From a virus: a stretch of 64,000 nucleotides of DNA. The position numbers and the translations under genes are program-made. The DNA is taken from positions 1 to 64,000 of IMG/VR virus record IMGVR_UViG_3300010354_000003. The stretch is one strand, 5' to 3'. Of the stretch, positions 51,345-59,313 are shown piece by piece (position 1 is the first letter of the stretch; each line of letters begins with the position of its first letter). The notes under the pieces were generated by a model. It did not search any database. It was given only the letters and a program-made list of their open reading frames with translations, and was not told where the DNA came from.

Positions 51345-51545
51345 TTAGTGTGCCAAGTCGCGAGAGTATCCTTCTTCCTCGGACATATACTCCAATTTGC
51401 AGATAATTTCGGCAGAGAAAGACCTTCTGTTCTTCGCGGCCTGCTTGGTCAAGTGTTGGTGTAGGTTGAGTGGCATACGGAATCCGACGTAGTGCGTCTT
51501 CTCCTGTAGCTTTTTAGACAGGTGTGTTTGTTTTTTTACTGGCAT
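51345..51545 (-). CDS. Arc-like ribbon-helix-helix regulator
   Basis: 66 aa from ATG 51545. YVGFRMPLNLHQHLTKQAAKN then RRSFSAEIICKLEYM matches the Arc-type strand-helix-helix, with FRM the DNA-contact strand. Small DNA-binding repressor upstream of the HTH gene; a candidate for the palindromic sites in the window. Confidence 0.75.
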   Translation of the reverse strand: MPVKKQTHLSKKLQEKTHYVGFRMPLNLHQHLTKQAAKNRRSFSAEIICKLEYMSEEEGYSRDLAH

Positions 51546-51802
51546 GATTCGCATTCCTCGTCATCTAAATTGCATTGAGGTGTGATGAACTCGCTCGGGA
51601 TGTCGTTGTCTTCGGTCAAGCTGGGTGTTTTGATTGGCTCATCAACCCAATCCGATTTTAATTTAATGATTTTGTATACAACCCTCTCAAGAGGAAGGGT
51701 GTGGACCCAAAACTGGGCTTCTTCATGGGTGGCAAACCACTTTCCCATTGCCCAATTGTCTGAATCAAGAAACTTTAGAAGGATTAAATATCCCATGTTC
51801 AT
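51536..51802 (-). CDS. Unknown small protein
   Basis: 88 aa. Beta-strand start MGYLILLKFLDSDNWAMGKW; a CxxxxxxxCxxC-type tail (CNLDDEECESCQ). Overlaps the Arc-like gene by ten bases. An intercistronic hairpin lies just upstream. Confidence 0.6.
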   Translation of the reverse strand: MNMGYLILLKFLDSDNWAMGKWFATHEEAQFWVHTLPLERVVYKIIKLKSDWVDEPIKTPSLTEDNDIPSEFITPQCNLDDEECESCQ

Positions 51803-51813
51803 GTTGCCGATTG

Positions 51814-51850
51814 GGCGGGCCGAGGTAAAATGACAAACCCTCGACCCGCC
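51814..51850 (-). other. Intercistronic hairpin
   Basis: On the minus strand GGCGGGTCGAGG (51850-51839) pairs with CCTCGGCCCGCC (51825-51814) over 12 bp with one G-U wobble, loop of 13 bases. No U-run follows. It lies 11 bases before the ATG of the gene at 51802, so it could be an mRNA processing or translation-modulating structure. The wobble exists only in the minus-strand RNA. Confidence 0.6.
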
Positions 51851-51862
51851 ACTCGGCGCGGG

Positions 51863-52075
51863 CTAAAAAGCGTCTTCCCTTTGTTTGGGAATACTAACCT
51901 TTAGGCTGTAATAGGTTCCCTTGTCGTTTGTTTTTGACCAACCTGCGAGGTCGTAGTCCTTGCCTTCAACATTGATCTTGCCCTTGATGTCGGGGTGCTT
52001 GTCTTCTGTCTTGTTTTTGTTCTTGGAAAGGACTCCACGATTGGTGTTGTCCCATTTCTTTTCTGTGTTGTTCAT
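51863..52075 (-). CDS. DUF736-like small protein
   Basis: 70 aa from ATG 52075. NRGVLSKNKNKTEDKHPDIKGKI and DYDLAGWSK match a small beta-barrel-like phage and plasmid family of unknown function. It follows the Erf recombinase gene, so it may be a DNA-binding accessory. Confidence 0.55.
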   Translation of the reverse strand: MNNTEKKWDNTNRGVLSKNKNKTEDKHPDIKGKINVEGKDYDLAGWSKTNDKGTYYSLKVSIPKQREDAF

Positions 52076-52077
52076 AA

Positions 52078-52773
52078 TTATTTCTCGTAGATTGCCTTCC
52101 ATTCGACGATTACGCCGATAGTTTGCTTGATGTCCTTCAAGAACTTGGACGCGGTGTCGTCTTTCATTTTGAAGAAGTCGTTTGCTTTCTCGGGAACAGC
52201 GCCAGCGTGGTGCATTGCGCCGAGGAAGTCTGATGGTGTGTAGCCAGCCTTGGCAAGCTCCTCAAATAGTCCCTTGTGGTTAGGACCAGAGAACTTGGGT
52301 GAGTCTGGCTTAGGATCAACCTTTGCCTCCGGTTCCTCAACCTTGGGTGCCTCGATCTTGGGTGCTGGCTTGCTTGCCGTGCGCCCCATCGCAGCCTCAC
52401 CATCGTCGTCATCGGGGCATGCCATGACCATTGCCTGCAAGGCGTAACGCCGTGCGTAGCTGATTAACGAACCGATGCCTTGAGGGTCTTCCTTGGCGGG
52501 CTTCATGTAGGTCGTGCTGCGAACCCACTGTCCCGAGGAGTGCATTAGTTGAGTCTGAACGTAGTATCCGCGCTCATCTGAGCCAGGCATCTGCACCACG
52601 CTCAGTCCGTTCTTGGACAATGTTGGCCTGACTGCTTCCCACACCGCCGCAAGGGTGGCGTAGTGAGATTTGAAGTAAGGGTTAGCTGCGTCCTTGTGAA
52701 CGCTACCGATATCGGCTTGTGCTTTAGCCAGCGCCGCCGCGAGGTCTGCAATGTTGTCTGATTGTGTGTTCAT
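52078..52773 (-). CDS. erf: Erf-type single-strand annealing recombinase
   Basis: 231 aa from ATG 52773. ALAKAQADIGSVHKDAANPYFKS..YATLAAVWEAVRPTLSKNGL, SVVQMPG, GIGSLISYARRYALQAMV, and CPDDDDGEAA are the ERF superfamily signature. It anneals complementary single strands for recombination and concatemer formation. The C-terminal part after the Pro/Lys-rich linker (about 130-165) is a separate helical region. It clusters with a PD-(D/E)XK nuclease, as in other phage recombination modules. Confidence 0.9.
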   Translation of the reverse strand: MNTQSDNIADLAAALAKAQADIGSVHKDAANPYFKSHYATLAAVWEAVRPTLSKNGLSVVQMPGSDERGYYVQTQLMHSSGQWVRSTTYMKPAKEDPQGIGSLISYARRYALQAMVMACPDDDDGEAAMGRTASKPAPKIEAPKVEEPEAKVDPKPDSPKFSGPNHKGLFEELAKAGYTPSDFLGAMHHAGAVPEKANDFFKMKDDTASKFLKDIKQTIGVIVEWKAIYEK

Positions 52774-52786
52774 TTTTTTTGTGTGG

Positions 52787-52969
52787 TCAGATGTTCGCAT
52801 CCGACGCAATGGAATCTACGACTTCTTGGTGCGTGACACAAGAATTATTTTCATTTTTTTTGCTCATCACTTTTGCATACTTCGCAGCCCATTCATCCCG
52901 TTGCTTTAACGCATTGGTTAGTCTGCGCTTGAGTTGCTTGATTTCTCTCTTCAGTTCTTCTTCGCTCAT
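52787..52969 (-). CDS. Coiled-coil small protein
   Basis: 60 aa. Highly charged helix (EEELKREIKQLKRRLTNALK). Its start overlaps the nuclease gene stop by four bases; together with Erf and the nuclease it may form one unit. Confidence 0.6.
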   Translation of the reverse strand: MSEEELKREIKQLKRRLTNALKQRDEWAAKYAKVMSKKNENNSCVTHQEVVDSIASDANI

Positions 52970-53721
52970 TTCGGGGGAGTGTAGTTGTTCATTGCCTGCC
53001 AGATTGCGCAGACATGGGTAAATGTGCTGAACTCCTTCTTCAAGGTGGATTCGTCATACCAAGCGTCACCAACTCGGCCTGGCTCTGTTGTGCTGATGTA
53101 GAGGTTCACACCACGGGTGGCTCCCGCAACGCTTGCATAAGCCGCAATCTGCATCGGCTCCTTGCTCCACGGCTTGATCTCATACTCTGGCTTGGTCTTG
53201 CGGCTCTTGTAGTCGAGGATGTGCAGCACTCCGTTGACTTCGATCAGAGCGTCTGTTGTGCCAGCGTAGCCAATCCGTGGGTTCACCAAGCGGAGTTCGT
53301 GCTGGAGGAACTTGACGTTGTGCTTTACTGCCCACTCCTTGACGGGCGCAACGTAGGTTTCCATTGCCGGATCGTATGGTTGGCCTTGGAAGTGAAGTTC
53401 CAGCGACTTGTGGATTTGCGTTCCCAAGTCAGCGGCATCGTCAACTTGCTTGAATGCATCTTCCATGATGCGGGAGCAGTATGCTTCATCTGTCTCACCT
53501 TCTTGGCGGGGCAACGTAAGGCTGGCGAGCAAGACTTGCTGTTGTTTCCAGCGGTCCAGTTCGGGCGCAGCCAGCACCTTCATTATCGTTGTGACGCTTG
53601 GGTAAAGACCGAGCGATTTGCAATCTTTCAGCGTTGTCGGGCGCATTCCGCCCTTCGATTTATTTGGCACCTCAAAGACTGCGGTGCCGTCCTTCTGGTA
53701 GTAGTGACCAGATTCTTTCAT
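52966..53721 (-). CDS. PD-(D/E)XK exonuclease (RecB/Cas4-like)
   Basis: 251 aa. YPSVTTIMKVLAAPELDRW, DAADLGTQIHKSLE, and GYAGTTDALIEVNGVLHILDYKSRK, where the Asp and D-x-K of the catalytic core are visible. It probably generates the single strands that Erf anneals. Function by family. Confidence 0.9.
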   Translation of the reverse strand: MKESGHYYQKDGTAVFEVPNKSKGGMRPTTLKDCKSLGLYPSVTTIMKVLAAPELDRWKQQQVLLASLTLPRQEGETDEAYCSRIMEDAFKQVDDAADLGTQIHKSLELHFQGQPYDPAMETYVAPVKEWAVKHNVKFLQHELRLVNPRIGYAGTTDALIEVNGVLHILDYKSRKTKPEYEIKPWSKEPMQIAAYASVAGATRGVNLYISTTEPGRVGDAWYDESTLKKEFSTFTHVCAIWQAMNNYTPPK

Positions 53722-53754
53722 TTTGGTTTTATTTCTGCGTGTGTTGTTCTGTGC

Positions 53755-53892
53755 TTATTGTTGGACACTCTGGTTGCACAAGGGACAGAGCGTGAAATTG
53801 GGCTTGCTGATTCCGTTCCAATACCAGCCCACGATAAGGAAGAATGCAAGCATTAGGGCAAGAACGATGATGCTGTTAATCTTGCTTTTCAT
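53755..53892 (-). CDS. Small membrane protein with zinc-knuckle tail
   Basis: 45 aa from ATG 53892. MKSKINSIIVLALMLAFFLIVGWYW is a signal-anchor helix; the tail CPLCNQSVQQ has a CxxC pair. Overlaps the upstream gene by 17 bases. Confidence 0.55.
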   Translation of the reverse strand: MKSKINSIIVLALMLAFFLIVGWYWNGISKPNFTLCPLCNQSVQQ

Positions 53893-54232
53893 CGTCGGTC
53901 CATTGCCTCCATCCAGACAGTTCTTCCCTTGGCGTGGTGTCGAGCGCGACATCGTAGCTGATGTTCATGCTGCGGGTCAGTTCGACGGCGACAGTGTTCA
54001 CTTGTTTAACAATAATGAACTGGTAGCAGAAGATGTCTCCGTCCGGAAGGCAGTATTCTTTCAATTCAAATTTCAATTCTTCTTCCGAGCAGTAAGGTCC
54101 AAGGACAATTGCCTCACCTACGCAATCCTCTCTCTCGTATCCGTCAGATACGTCAATGGCGTAGTAGGTTGCCTGCTCTACTGGCTGCGCTTCTGGTTTC
54201 TTTACAGGTTTTTTTTTAGCTTTCGCTTTCAT
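53876..54232 (-). CDS. Unknown protein
   Basis: 118 aa. Basic N-terminus, beta-rich middle (ATYYAIDVSDGYEREDC), ends WRQWTDDEKQD. No family. Carries a TTGTTAAACAA copy at 54002. Confidence 0.55.
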   Translation of the reverse strand: MKAKAKKKPVKKPEAQPVEQATYYAIDVSDGYEREDCVGEAIVLGPYCSEEELKFELKEYCLPDGDIFCYQFIIVKQVNTVAVELTRSMNISYDVALDTTPREELSGWRQWTDDEKQD

Positions 54233-54365
54233 TCTCTTGTTTGGTTTGTTGTTTTGATGCCCGACGATTGTAGTCGCGGGGTGATTTGTGTGTCTTGGGT
54301 GGTGGAAGGGTTGGTTTCCTAATAAACCGGATCATATGCAAACGCGGAGGTAAACTGATCTTCAT
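54216..54365 (-). CDS. Possible 49-residue basic ORF
   Basis: Pro/Lys-rich (RKPTLPPPKTHKSPRDY) from ATG 54365. Weak but positioned between genes with 10-16 base gaps or overlaps. May be real. Confidence 0.35.
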   Translation of the reverse strand: MKISLPPRLHMIRFIRKPTLPPPKTHKSPRDYNRRASKQQTKQENESES

Positions 54366-54375
54366 CGCGGGAAAG

Positions 54376-54555
54376 TTAGAACCAACCGTCAGCCTCGTCA
54401 AAATCTTTTTTGTCGAAGTATTCGGCTTTGATTGCAAGTGCCTCCTCGTAATACCGCTGCGCCTGCTGGAATTTTTCCTGCACGTCGAGGTGCCAGATTT
54501 GCTGGGCCTTGTCGAGTAGCCAGTATGCCTTTCGGAATGCTTCGTCGGTTGTCAT
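54376..54555 (-). CDS. 59-residue helical protein
   Basis: TDEAFRKAYWLLDKAQQIWHLD and QQAQRYYEEALAIKAEYFD, an acidic all-helical protein with TPR-like rhythm. Start overlaps the helicase stop by four bases (ATGA). Confidence 0.6.
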   Translation of the reverse strand: MTTDEAFRKAYWLLDKAQQIWHLDVQEKFQQAQRYYEEALAIKAEYFDKKDFDEADGWF

Positions 54556-55772
54556 TCTGTGAGTCGGCTGATCTCGCCGTCCATTTTGATATCGAATTGA
54601 TATGCCCTCGGACCGCGCCGATTCTTGTCAACATACACGCACGACTTGGCCTCCTTGTGCTTAATGTAGATGACTTGGTTTGAGTGCTGCTTGATCGCCC
54701 GAGACTCGCGGAGCTTGCCGTCGTCGTTTAGCTGGCTACCTGTAATGACGGGAGCCTTTATTCGGGACGCGAGGTTCTTGAATCTCCTTGCGATGTCGGA
54801 TACCGCCTGCTCGCGATTATCCCCATCGTTCTCGACAATCTGTAGGTAGTCCACGAGAACTACCGATGCTTTGCCGAGCATGGAAAGCCGCTGTGCCTCG
54901 GCACAGATTTCGTCGAGGGTGAACATATCGTCCACGATTGTTAGGGGCAGCTTCTGGAGCGAGAAGATTGCGTTGCTGATGGAGGGGAGTTCTTTGATGT
55001 GACCCGTCTTGTATTCCTCGGAGGTTCGCACGGGTATCCTCGCGGTTGCCGCTACCATCCGTTCAAATACATCGGTCTTGTCCATCTCAAGGGAGAAGTA
55101 AACCACGGGATTGCCAGCTTGCAAGTTCGCCAGCGCGGCCTGAACCATAAAGATGGATTTACCGCCGCCCGATTCCGCGGCAATCGTCAGCAGTTCCCCG
55201 CCGTGCATGCCGCCCTTCATCGTTCTATCCAAGTAAACGAGTCCAGTAGGGTAGCACTTGCGGTCTTCCTTCCCCTCCATAATGTCGATCAGATTGTTTG
55301 CGATCTCTTTTACGGAGGTTTGGGTAGGCGCGTTATCGTTTAACGAGTTTGCAATCTTGTCCCCCAAATCGCGGAGGTTGGCGTTCGCGTTCTCGATATC
55401 TGGGATACTCTCCTCGATGAGCTTGAGTGTGTCGCGGTAGCCTTTGTATCGGATCAACTCCTTGCGGTAGTCGTGCGCCATCTGCTTGGCGACGTCACCT
55501 GGCTTTACGTAGTGTGCCGATAGGATTTTGTGAACCGCGTCATCGCCTCCCATCTTCTGCAAGTATCCAGACTTCTCCAGTTCCGCAACGGCGCTGAACT
55601 CGCTCGCGTCCCCTGTTTTGTGGAAGGAGGATTGCAAGGCTTGGAAGAGTCTCTTATGCGTCTCTATTGCGAAGTAGTCTGATTCCCATACTTGGGTTCC
55701 AAGAATGGCAGGGTCGTTGGCGATGAGGGATAAGGCTCCTATCTCTCCGTGTGTGTATATCGGTGTTTTCAT
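54552..55772 (-). CDS. dnaB: DnaB-like replicative helicase
   Basis: 406 aa. N-terminal helical domain to about 145, then RecA-like ATPase core: Walker A AESGGGKS (199-206), Walker B VVLVDYLQIV (304-313), and an arginine-finger region near KNRRGPR. Hexameric 5'-3' helicase at the replication fork. It lacks a primase domain, so host primase would act. Confidence 0.95.
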   Translation of the reverse strand: MKTPIYTHGEIGALSLIANDPAILGTQVWESDYFAIETHKRLFQALQSSFHKTGDASEFSAVAELEKSGYLQKMGGDDAVHKILSAHYVKPGDVAKQMAHDYRKELIRYKGYRDTLKLIEESIPDIENANANLRDLGDKIANSLNDNAPTQTSVKEIANNLIDIMEGKEDRKCYPTGLVYLDRTMKGGMHGGELLTIAAESGGGKSIFMVQAALANLQAGNPVVYFSLEMDKTDVFERMVAATARIPVRTSEEYKTGHIKELPSISNAIFSLQKLPLTIVDDMFTLDEICAEAQRLSMLGKASVVLVDYLQIVENDGDNREQAVSDIARRFKNLASRIKAPVITGSQLNDDGKLRESRAIKQHSNQVIYIKHKEAKSCVYVDKNRRGPRAYQFDIKMDGEISRLTE

Positions 55773-56692
55773 TTATAGATTAACTGTTTGATTTTTTGAA
55801 GTGTGTCTTGTCTTTCCTCGGCTGCGCGAACCAGCCACTCCTCTTTGAATTGAAGATTATGTTTGGAATGCAAGTCATCTGGGCAAGAGCAAAAGTATTC
55901 TTCGCCTATGTTGTATCCGCTTTTCTCTATAGTCCCATTGCAAGACTCGTCGAATACAGGCGTTGTCCTACAAGAAATCGCCTCGTAAAATCTGTTGGCT
56001 AAATGATTGTAGTGGGTGTGCGTCTTTTCGTCTTCGATATAAAGAGAGTATTGAAACGATTCCAACTGTGGTCTTGGCTTCCATTTCAGCTTCCCGATGA
56101 ACTTGCATTTAAGATTCGGAATAACTTCGCTGAACTTGAGGATATTATCTTTGCTTGTTGATACGTATATTCTGTTGTCGAAATACTTTTGAAAGTATTT
56201 CCTCCTTCCAGCTCGGAATGATCCGTAATACACCACACCTGTTTTCTCTATTGGGAACAAGGATGACTCTGCTACAATCTGCGTAGGATTGAATATGATT
56301 GAGTTGAGGTTGATGATATTCCACTCATTGACATACTTCTTCACAACCTTGGATGCCTCTGCTGGATGGTTGGCTATCACATCATACTTTCTTCCAGACT
56401 TTGCAGCCATCCAAAGTAACTGAGGTTCGCCCAAGTTGTATTCGTTTGTAATATAGAATAGCTTGGCGTCTGGATTCATTTCTACGCATTTGTAATCCAC
56501 GTTAGAGTATCCTGAAGCATGGTTAAAAATGATAGCATCCCATTTTTGTTGGGCTATTGCATCTGCTCCAGCGTGTGAAGACACCAGCGTTGCGCCTATA
56601 TGGGCCGCTATGGCCCTCGCGTTTCTCACATGGAGGTTGGTGACGTCTTCATGTGGAAAGCCCTTGTGTGAGTCGATTATGAGTATTTTCAT
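55769..56692 (-). CDS. GT-B-like glycosyltransferase in the replication module
   Basis: 307 aa from ATG 56692. KILIIDSHKGFPHEDVTNLHVRNARAI at the N-terminus, LFYITNEYNLGEP in the middle, and a C-terminal LESFQYSLYIEDEKTHTHYNHLANRFYEAISCRTTPVFD, a donor-site-like block (F-Y-E-A). Placed between the helicase and DnaD-like genes rather than in the virion module. Could act on DNA bases or on proteins; a dCMP hydroxymethylase has not been found here, and the dCMP deaminase does not fit glucosylated hydroxymethylcytosine. Confidence 0.6.
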   Translation of the reverse strand: MKILIIDSHKGFPHEDVTNLHVRNARAIAAHIGATLVSSHAGADAIAQQKWDAIIFNHASGYSNVDYKCVEMNPDAKLFYITNEYNLGEPQLLWMAAKSGRKYDVIANHPAEASKVVKKYVNEWNIINLNSIIFNPTQIVAESSLFPIEKTGVVYYGSFRAGRRKYFQKYFDNRIYVSTSKDNILKFSEVIPNLKCKFIGKLKWKPRPQLESFQYSLYIEDEKTHTHYNHLANRFYEAISCRTTPVFDESCNGTIEKSGYNIGEEYFCSCPDDLHSKHNLQFKEEWLVRAAEERQDTLQKIKQLIYK

Positions 56693-56696
56693 TTTC

Positions 56697-57599
56697 TTAT
56701 TCGTTTGGTTTCCAAGTATCCCAGTCTGTTTTCTCTTTCGACAACGCATGCTCGCGTGACTTGTCTATCTCGCCAGCCCAGTTGTTGAGGAGGGTTTCCA
56801 TATTCTTCCGGCAGTAGAAGTCTTTCTGCCCTCTGTTGGCGTAGTAAGCCTCCAGATATTTCCAGTCCTCGTCCGTTGTGTCGAGGTGTGGTTCGCAAAG
56901 GCGAAGCTCTTTCACGCTCCACGCGGTTGATGTTCTTCTCCCCATCAGTCCGCATGCTCGGGTTTTGAATGCTTCCAGCTTTTCGCGTTTGGGTTGCTCT
57001 GGTTTTTCTTGGCTTATTGGAAATAGTAAACCATCCGAATTTTGTTCGTGAATAACATTCGATTTCCTTTTAACAACCTCCCTAAAGCTATCACTCATTT
57101 TCCGCATCTTGCTAAGAATAGCCTTCTCGTGTTGCCGTGTTATTATTTCATTACCATTAAAGGGTATTTCATCTACTATTACATTGCATTTGTCTGCGGG
57201 TTTTCCACCCTGTGGGATTTCCGCAGTGTGGAATTTCCCCATGGTGGCCTTCATTGCATAACGAATTTTGACGAAGTGCCTTGTTATTTTGTTTCCATCA
57301 CCAAGAACCTTTACGTCCTCTATAAAGCCAGATTCCAGTAGCTGGTTTTTAGCTTTCGAGAACCTGTCTCTACCCCAGTCCAGCGCCTTCATCATATACT
57401 CAGAAGTGGCCCACACGTTTGAGTTGTGCTGCCACTTTCTGACGTAGCAGTATGTCGTGTATAGGGCGATGCAGTCGCCTGGGTTTTGCATCTTGAGCAG
57501 CCTGTCTATTGAAGGCTTGGTTACGCCTATTAAAATATCTTCGATGCTGCCTTCCTGCATTACGTCGCAGCGCTCGTATTCCTGCACTTGGTATTCCAT
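56697..57599 (-). CDS. DnaD-like replication initiation / helicase loader
   Basis: 300 aa. A winged-helix region, VWATSEYMMKALDWGRDRFSKAKNQLLESGFIEDV (about 62-95), and the C-terminal DWKYLEAYYANRG..FYCRKNMETLLNNW resemble phage initiator/DnaD-type proteins. It probably loads the DnaB-like helicase. ATG 57599 is 16 bases downstream of a GC-rich hairpin. No upstream Shine-Dalgarno is seen. Confidence 0.7.
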   Translation of the reverse strand: MEYQVQEYERCDVMQEGSIEDILIGVTKPSIDRLLKMQNPGDCIALYTTYCYVRKWQHNSNVWATSEYMMKALDWGRDRFSKAKNQLLESGFIEDVKVLGDGNKITRHFVKIRYAMKATMGKFHTAEIPQGGKPADKCNVIVDEIPFNGNEIITRQHEKAILSKMRKMSDSFREVVKRKSNVIHEQNSDGLLFPISQEKPEQPKREKLEAFKTRACGLMGRRTSTAWSVKELRLCEPHLDTTDEDWKYLEAYYANRGQKDFYCRKNMETLLNNWAGEIDKSREHALSKEKTDWDTWKPNE

Positions 57600-57778
57600 A
57601 GTCTATGAGGGCCGCAGCCCCTCTCCGCAGAAAGACCGATTGAATGTCGGGTGAAGAATAACAGAGAGGAGCCGCGATTTGTTTCTCATTGTTTCGATTT
57701 AATCTTTCTTTTGCTTAACGCCTGTTCTTCACGCAGGCGGTGCGAATCTCTCCGCACGGGAATCAACCTATCATCCGT

Positions 57779-58036
57779 TCATTTCTGGTCAAGTATTATT
57801 GTTGAACAAGCATTATCCTTCCCGCGCATCAAGTCGGCTATCACGCCTTGCAGCCTGTCGTTCTCCTCTATCATGGCCTCAAGTGTCCGACGGGTCTTGG
57901 CGTGGTCGTAGAGTTCCTCTTCATACATAGACTCAAGTTCGCAGTAGTTGCACTGCACCTTGCCTGGACGAACGAGTTCCAGCGGGTAGCTGCACTCCAA
58001 GCATGTTCCCGCGTCCTCGCTCACAGACTGGTTCAT
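57779..58036 (-). CDS. Zinc-ribbon protein with helical tail
   Basis: 85 aa from ATG 58036. CLECSYPLELVRPGKVQCNYC, two CxxC pairs separated by 15 residues, a typical zinc ribbon. Followed by a charged coiled tail (HAKTRRTLEAMIEENDRLQ). Carries a dispersed TTGTTCAACAA near its 3' end (57799). Coupled to the next gene by four bases. Confidence 0.65.
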   Translation of the reverse strand: MNQSVSEDAGTCLECSYPLELVRPGKVQCNYCELESMYEEELYDHAKTRRTLEAMIEENDRLQGVIADLMRGKDNACSTIILDQK

Positions 58037-58230
58037 AGTTCGATAGCAAACTCCTTCTCGGGTATCTCTGCCATCACTTCCACCAGAACGCGGATGGCAT
58101 CGTTGATTTGGTGCTGGGCTTTGAGAATACAATTATACCCCTCCAGCAGATTCCCGATCTCCAGTTCTTCGACTGCGGTTCTGGCGAGGATGGCTGCTAA
58201 AGCGGCTTTGGATGTGGCGTCACCTGTCAT
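58033..58230 (-). CDS. Small helical protein
   Basis: 65 aa from ATG 58230. Helical (SKAALAAILARTAVEELEIG, INDAIRVLVEVM). First gene of the leftward replication unit and divergent from the gene at 58281. Confidence 0.6.
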   Translation of the reverse strand: MTGDATSKAALAAILARTAVEELEIGNLLEGYNCILKAQHQINDAIRVLVEVMAEIPEKEFAIEL

Positions 58231-58280
58231 TTGAAAAAGATATTTGACACATCGGTGCATACAGTGCAACTTCTTTTTTG

Positions 58281-58649
58281 ATGAACATACCAAACGAAAT
58301 GACAGCCGAGTGCGACCTTGAGCGCACCGGATTCAGCAGGGCAGCAGACGAACCTTGGACTAGCGAGCAAACCGTCCCATACCACGTCATGCTACAGAAC
58401 GAAATCGAGGCGCTGCGCAACGAGGTGCAGACCCTCCGCTCGCAGTTATTGTTCCCCAATAACGAGCCGAAGTTCCTCGGGTTTCCGATCCGGCAATACG
58501 ACGCCAGCGATGACGACTGCCGCCGCACCACCTACGAAGCCTACATCCTCGGGGAGTGGCACGAAATTGTTACTTGCGGGTTACGCTGGGACAAGAAGGA
58601 AGCATTCGACTCCATCGTAAAAATCCTCAAGAGGAAGGCTGAGTTGTGA
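58281..58649 (+). CDS. Unknown protein with coiled-coil
   Basis: 122 aa from ATG 58281. A central helix (EIEALRNEVQTLRSQLLF) and a Trp-rich tail. First gene of the rightward unit 58281-60380. Overlaps the next by four bases (GTGA). Confidence 0.6.
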   Translation: MNIPNEMTAECDLERTGFSRAADEPWTSEQTVPYHVMLQNEIEALRNEVQTLRSQLLFPNNEPKFLGFPIRQYDASDDDCRRTTYEAYILGEWHEIVTCGLRWDKKEAFDSIVKILKRKAEL

Positions 58650-58942
58650 GCGACACACCAGAAACAGATGCGGCTTACAAATATTGGCCGAGCGAAAACG
58701 CTGAACTTGTCGATGCTGCTCTCGCCCGCAAACTTGAGCGCGAGCGCGATGAGGCGAGGGAGGCGTTGGATGAAGAAACAAAGTTTCACCATCGCACGCA
58801 CAGGGAGTTAGTTCTAACTCAATGCAAGTTGATGGATGTAACGCATAATATCATTGCCACATTAGAACAGAATCGCCACTTGGCAGATGGAGATGACTGC
58901 ACACTATCTAAACTGAAATCAGTAGTTCCAGAATGGAAATGA
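58646..58942 (+). CDS. Phage TPETDAA-type coiled-coil protein
   Basis: 98 aa, GTG start. SDTPETDAAYKYW and ALARKLERERDEAREALDEE are hallmarks of a phage hypothetical family. Unknown function. Confidence 0.7.
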   Translation: MSDTPETDAAYKYWPSENAELVDAALARKLERERDEAREALDEETKFHHRTHRELVLTQCKLMDVTHNIIATLEQNRHLADGDDCTLSKLKSVVPEWK

Positions 58943-59313
58943 ACATCCAACTTACACCAAAAACAGACGCGGCAATCAAGGAAAGCAATGGGCAATGGTC
59001 GGTTGCGCTAAAAGAAACTTTCCAAAGATTGGAGCGCGAATACAACGAAGCCAAACAGAAAAACGAGCAATACTTTATTTGGGTAAACCAACTCATAAAA
59101 GAACGCGACGAGCTAAAGAAAATCGTAGAACAGCGCATCTTGGTCGGCGCTGAAATTCACGACAAGGCGAACAGTCTTCTTAAGCAGAGCAATAGAACTG
59201 AGGCCGAGTGCGAAGCTTTGCGCAAGCAACTCTATTCCGCAACCTCTGCCCTGCGCCAGATACATCTGGAGGTTGGAGACTGGATTCGCTCGACAATAAT
59301 TGTTGAGGAATGA
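58933..59313 (+). CDS. Coiled-coil protein related to its neighbour
   Basis: 126 aa. Begins LTPKTDAAIKESNGQW, similar in layout to the TPETDAA protein upstream, followed by a long helical coil (ERDELKKIVEQRILVG). ATG 58933, with 58939 as an alternative. Probable duplicate of the upstream gene. Confidence 0.65.
   Translation: MEMNIQLTPKTDAAIKESNGQWSVALKETFQRLEREYNEAKQKNEQYFIWVNQLIKERDELKKIVEQRILVGAEIHDKANSLLKQSNRTEAECEALRKQLYSATSALRQIHLEVGDWIRSTIIVEE

Noticed and set aside
58231-58280. TTGACA as promoter for the gene at 58281
   Set aside because: No -10 box at acceptable spacing (TACAGT is only ten bases away).
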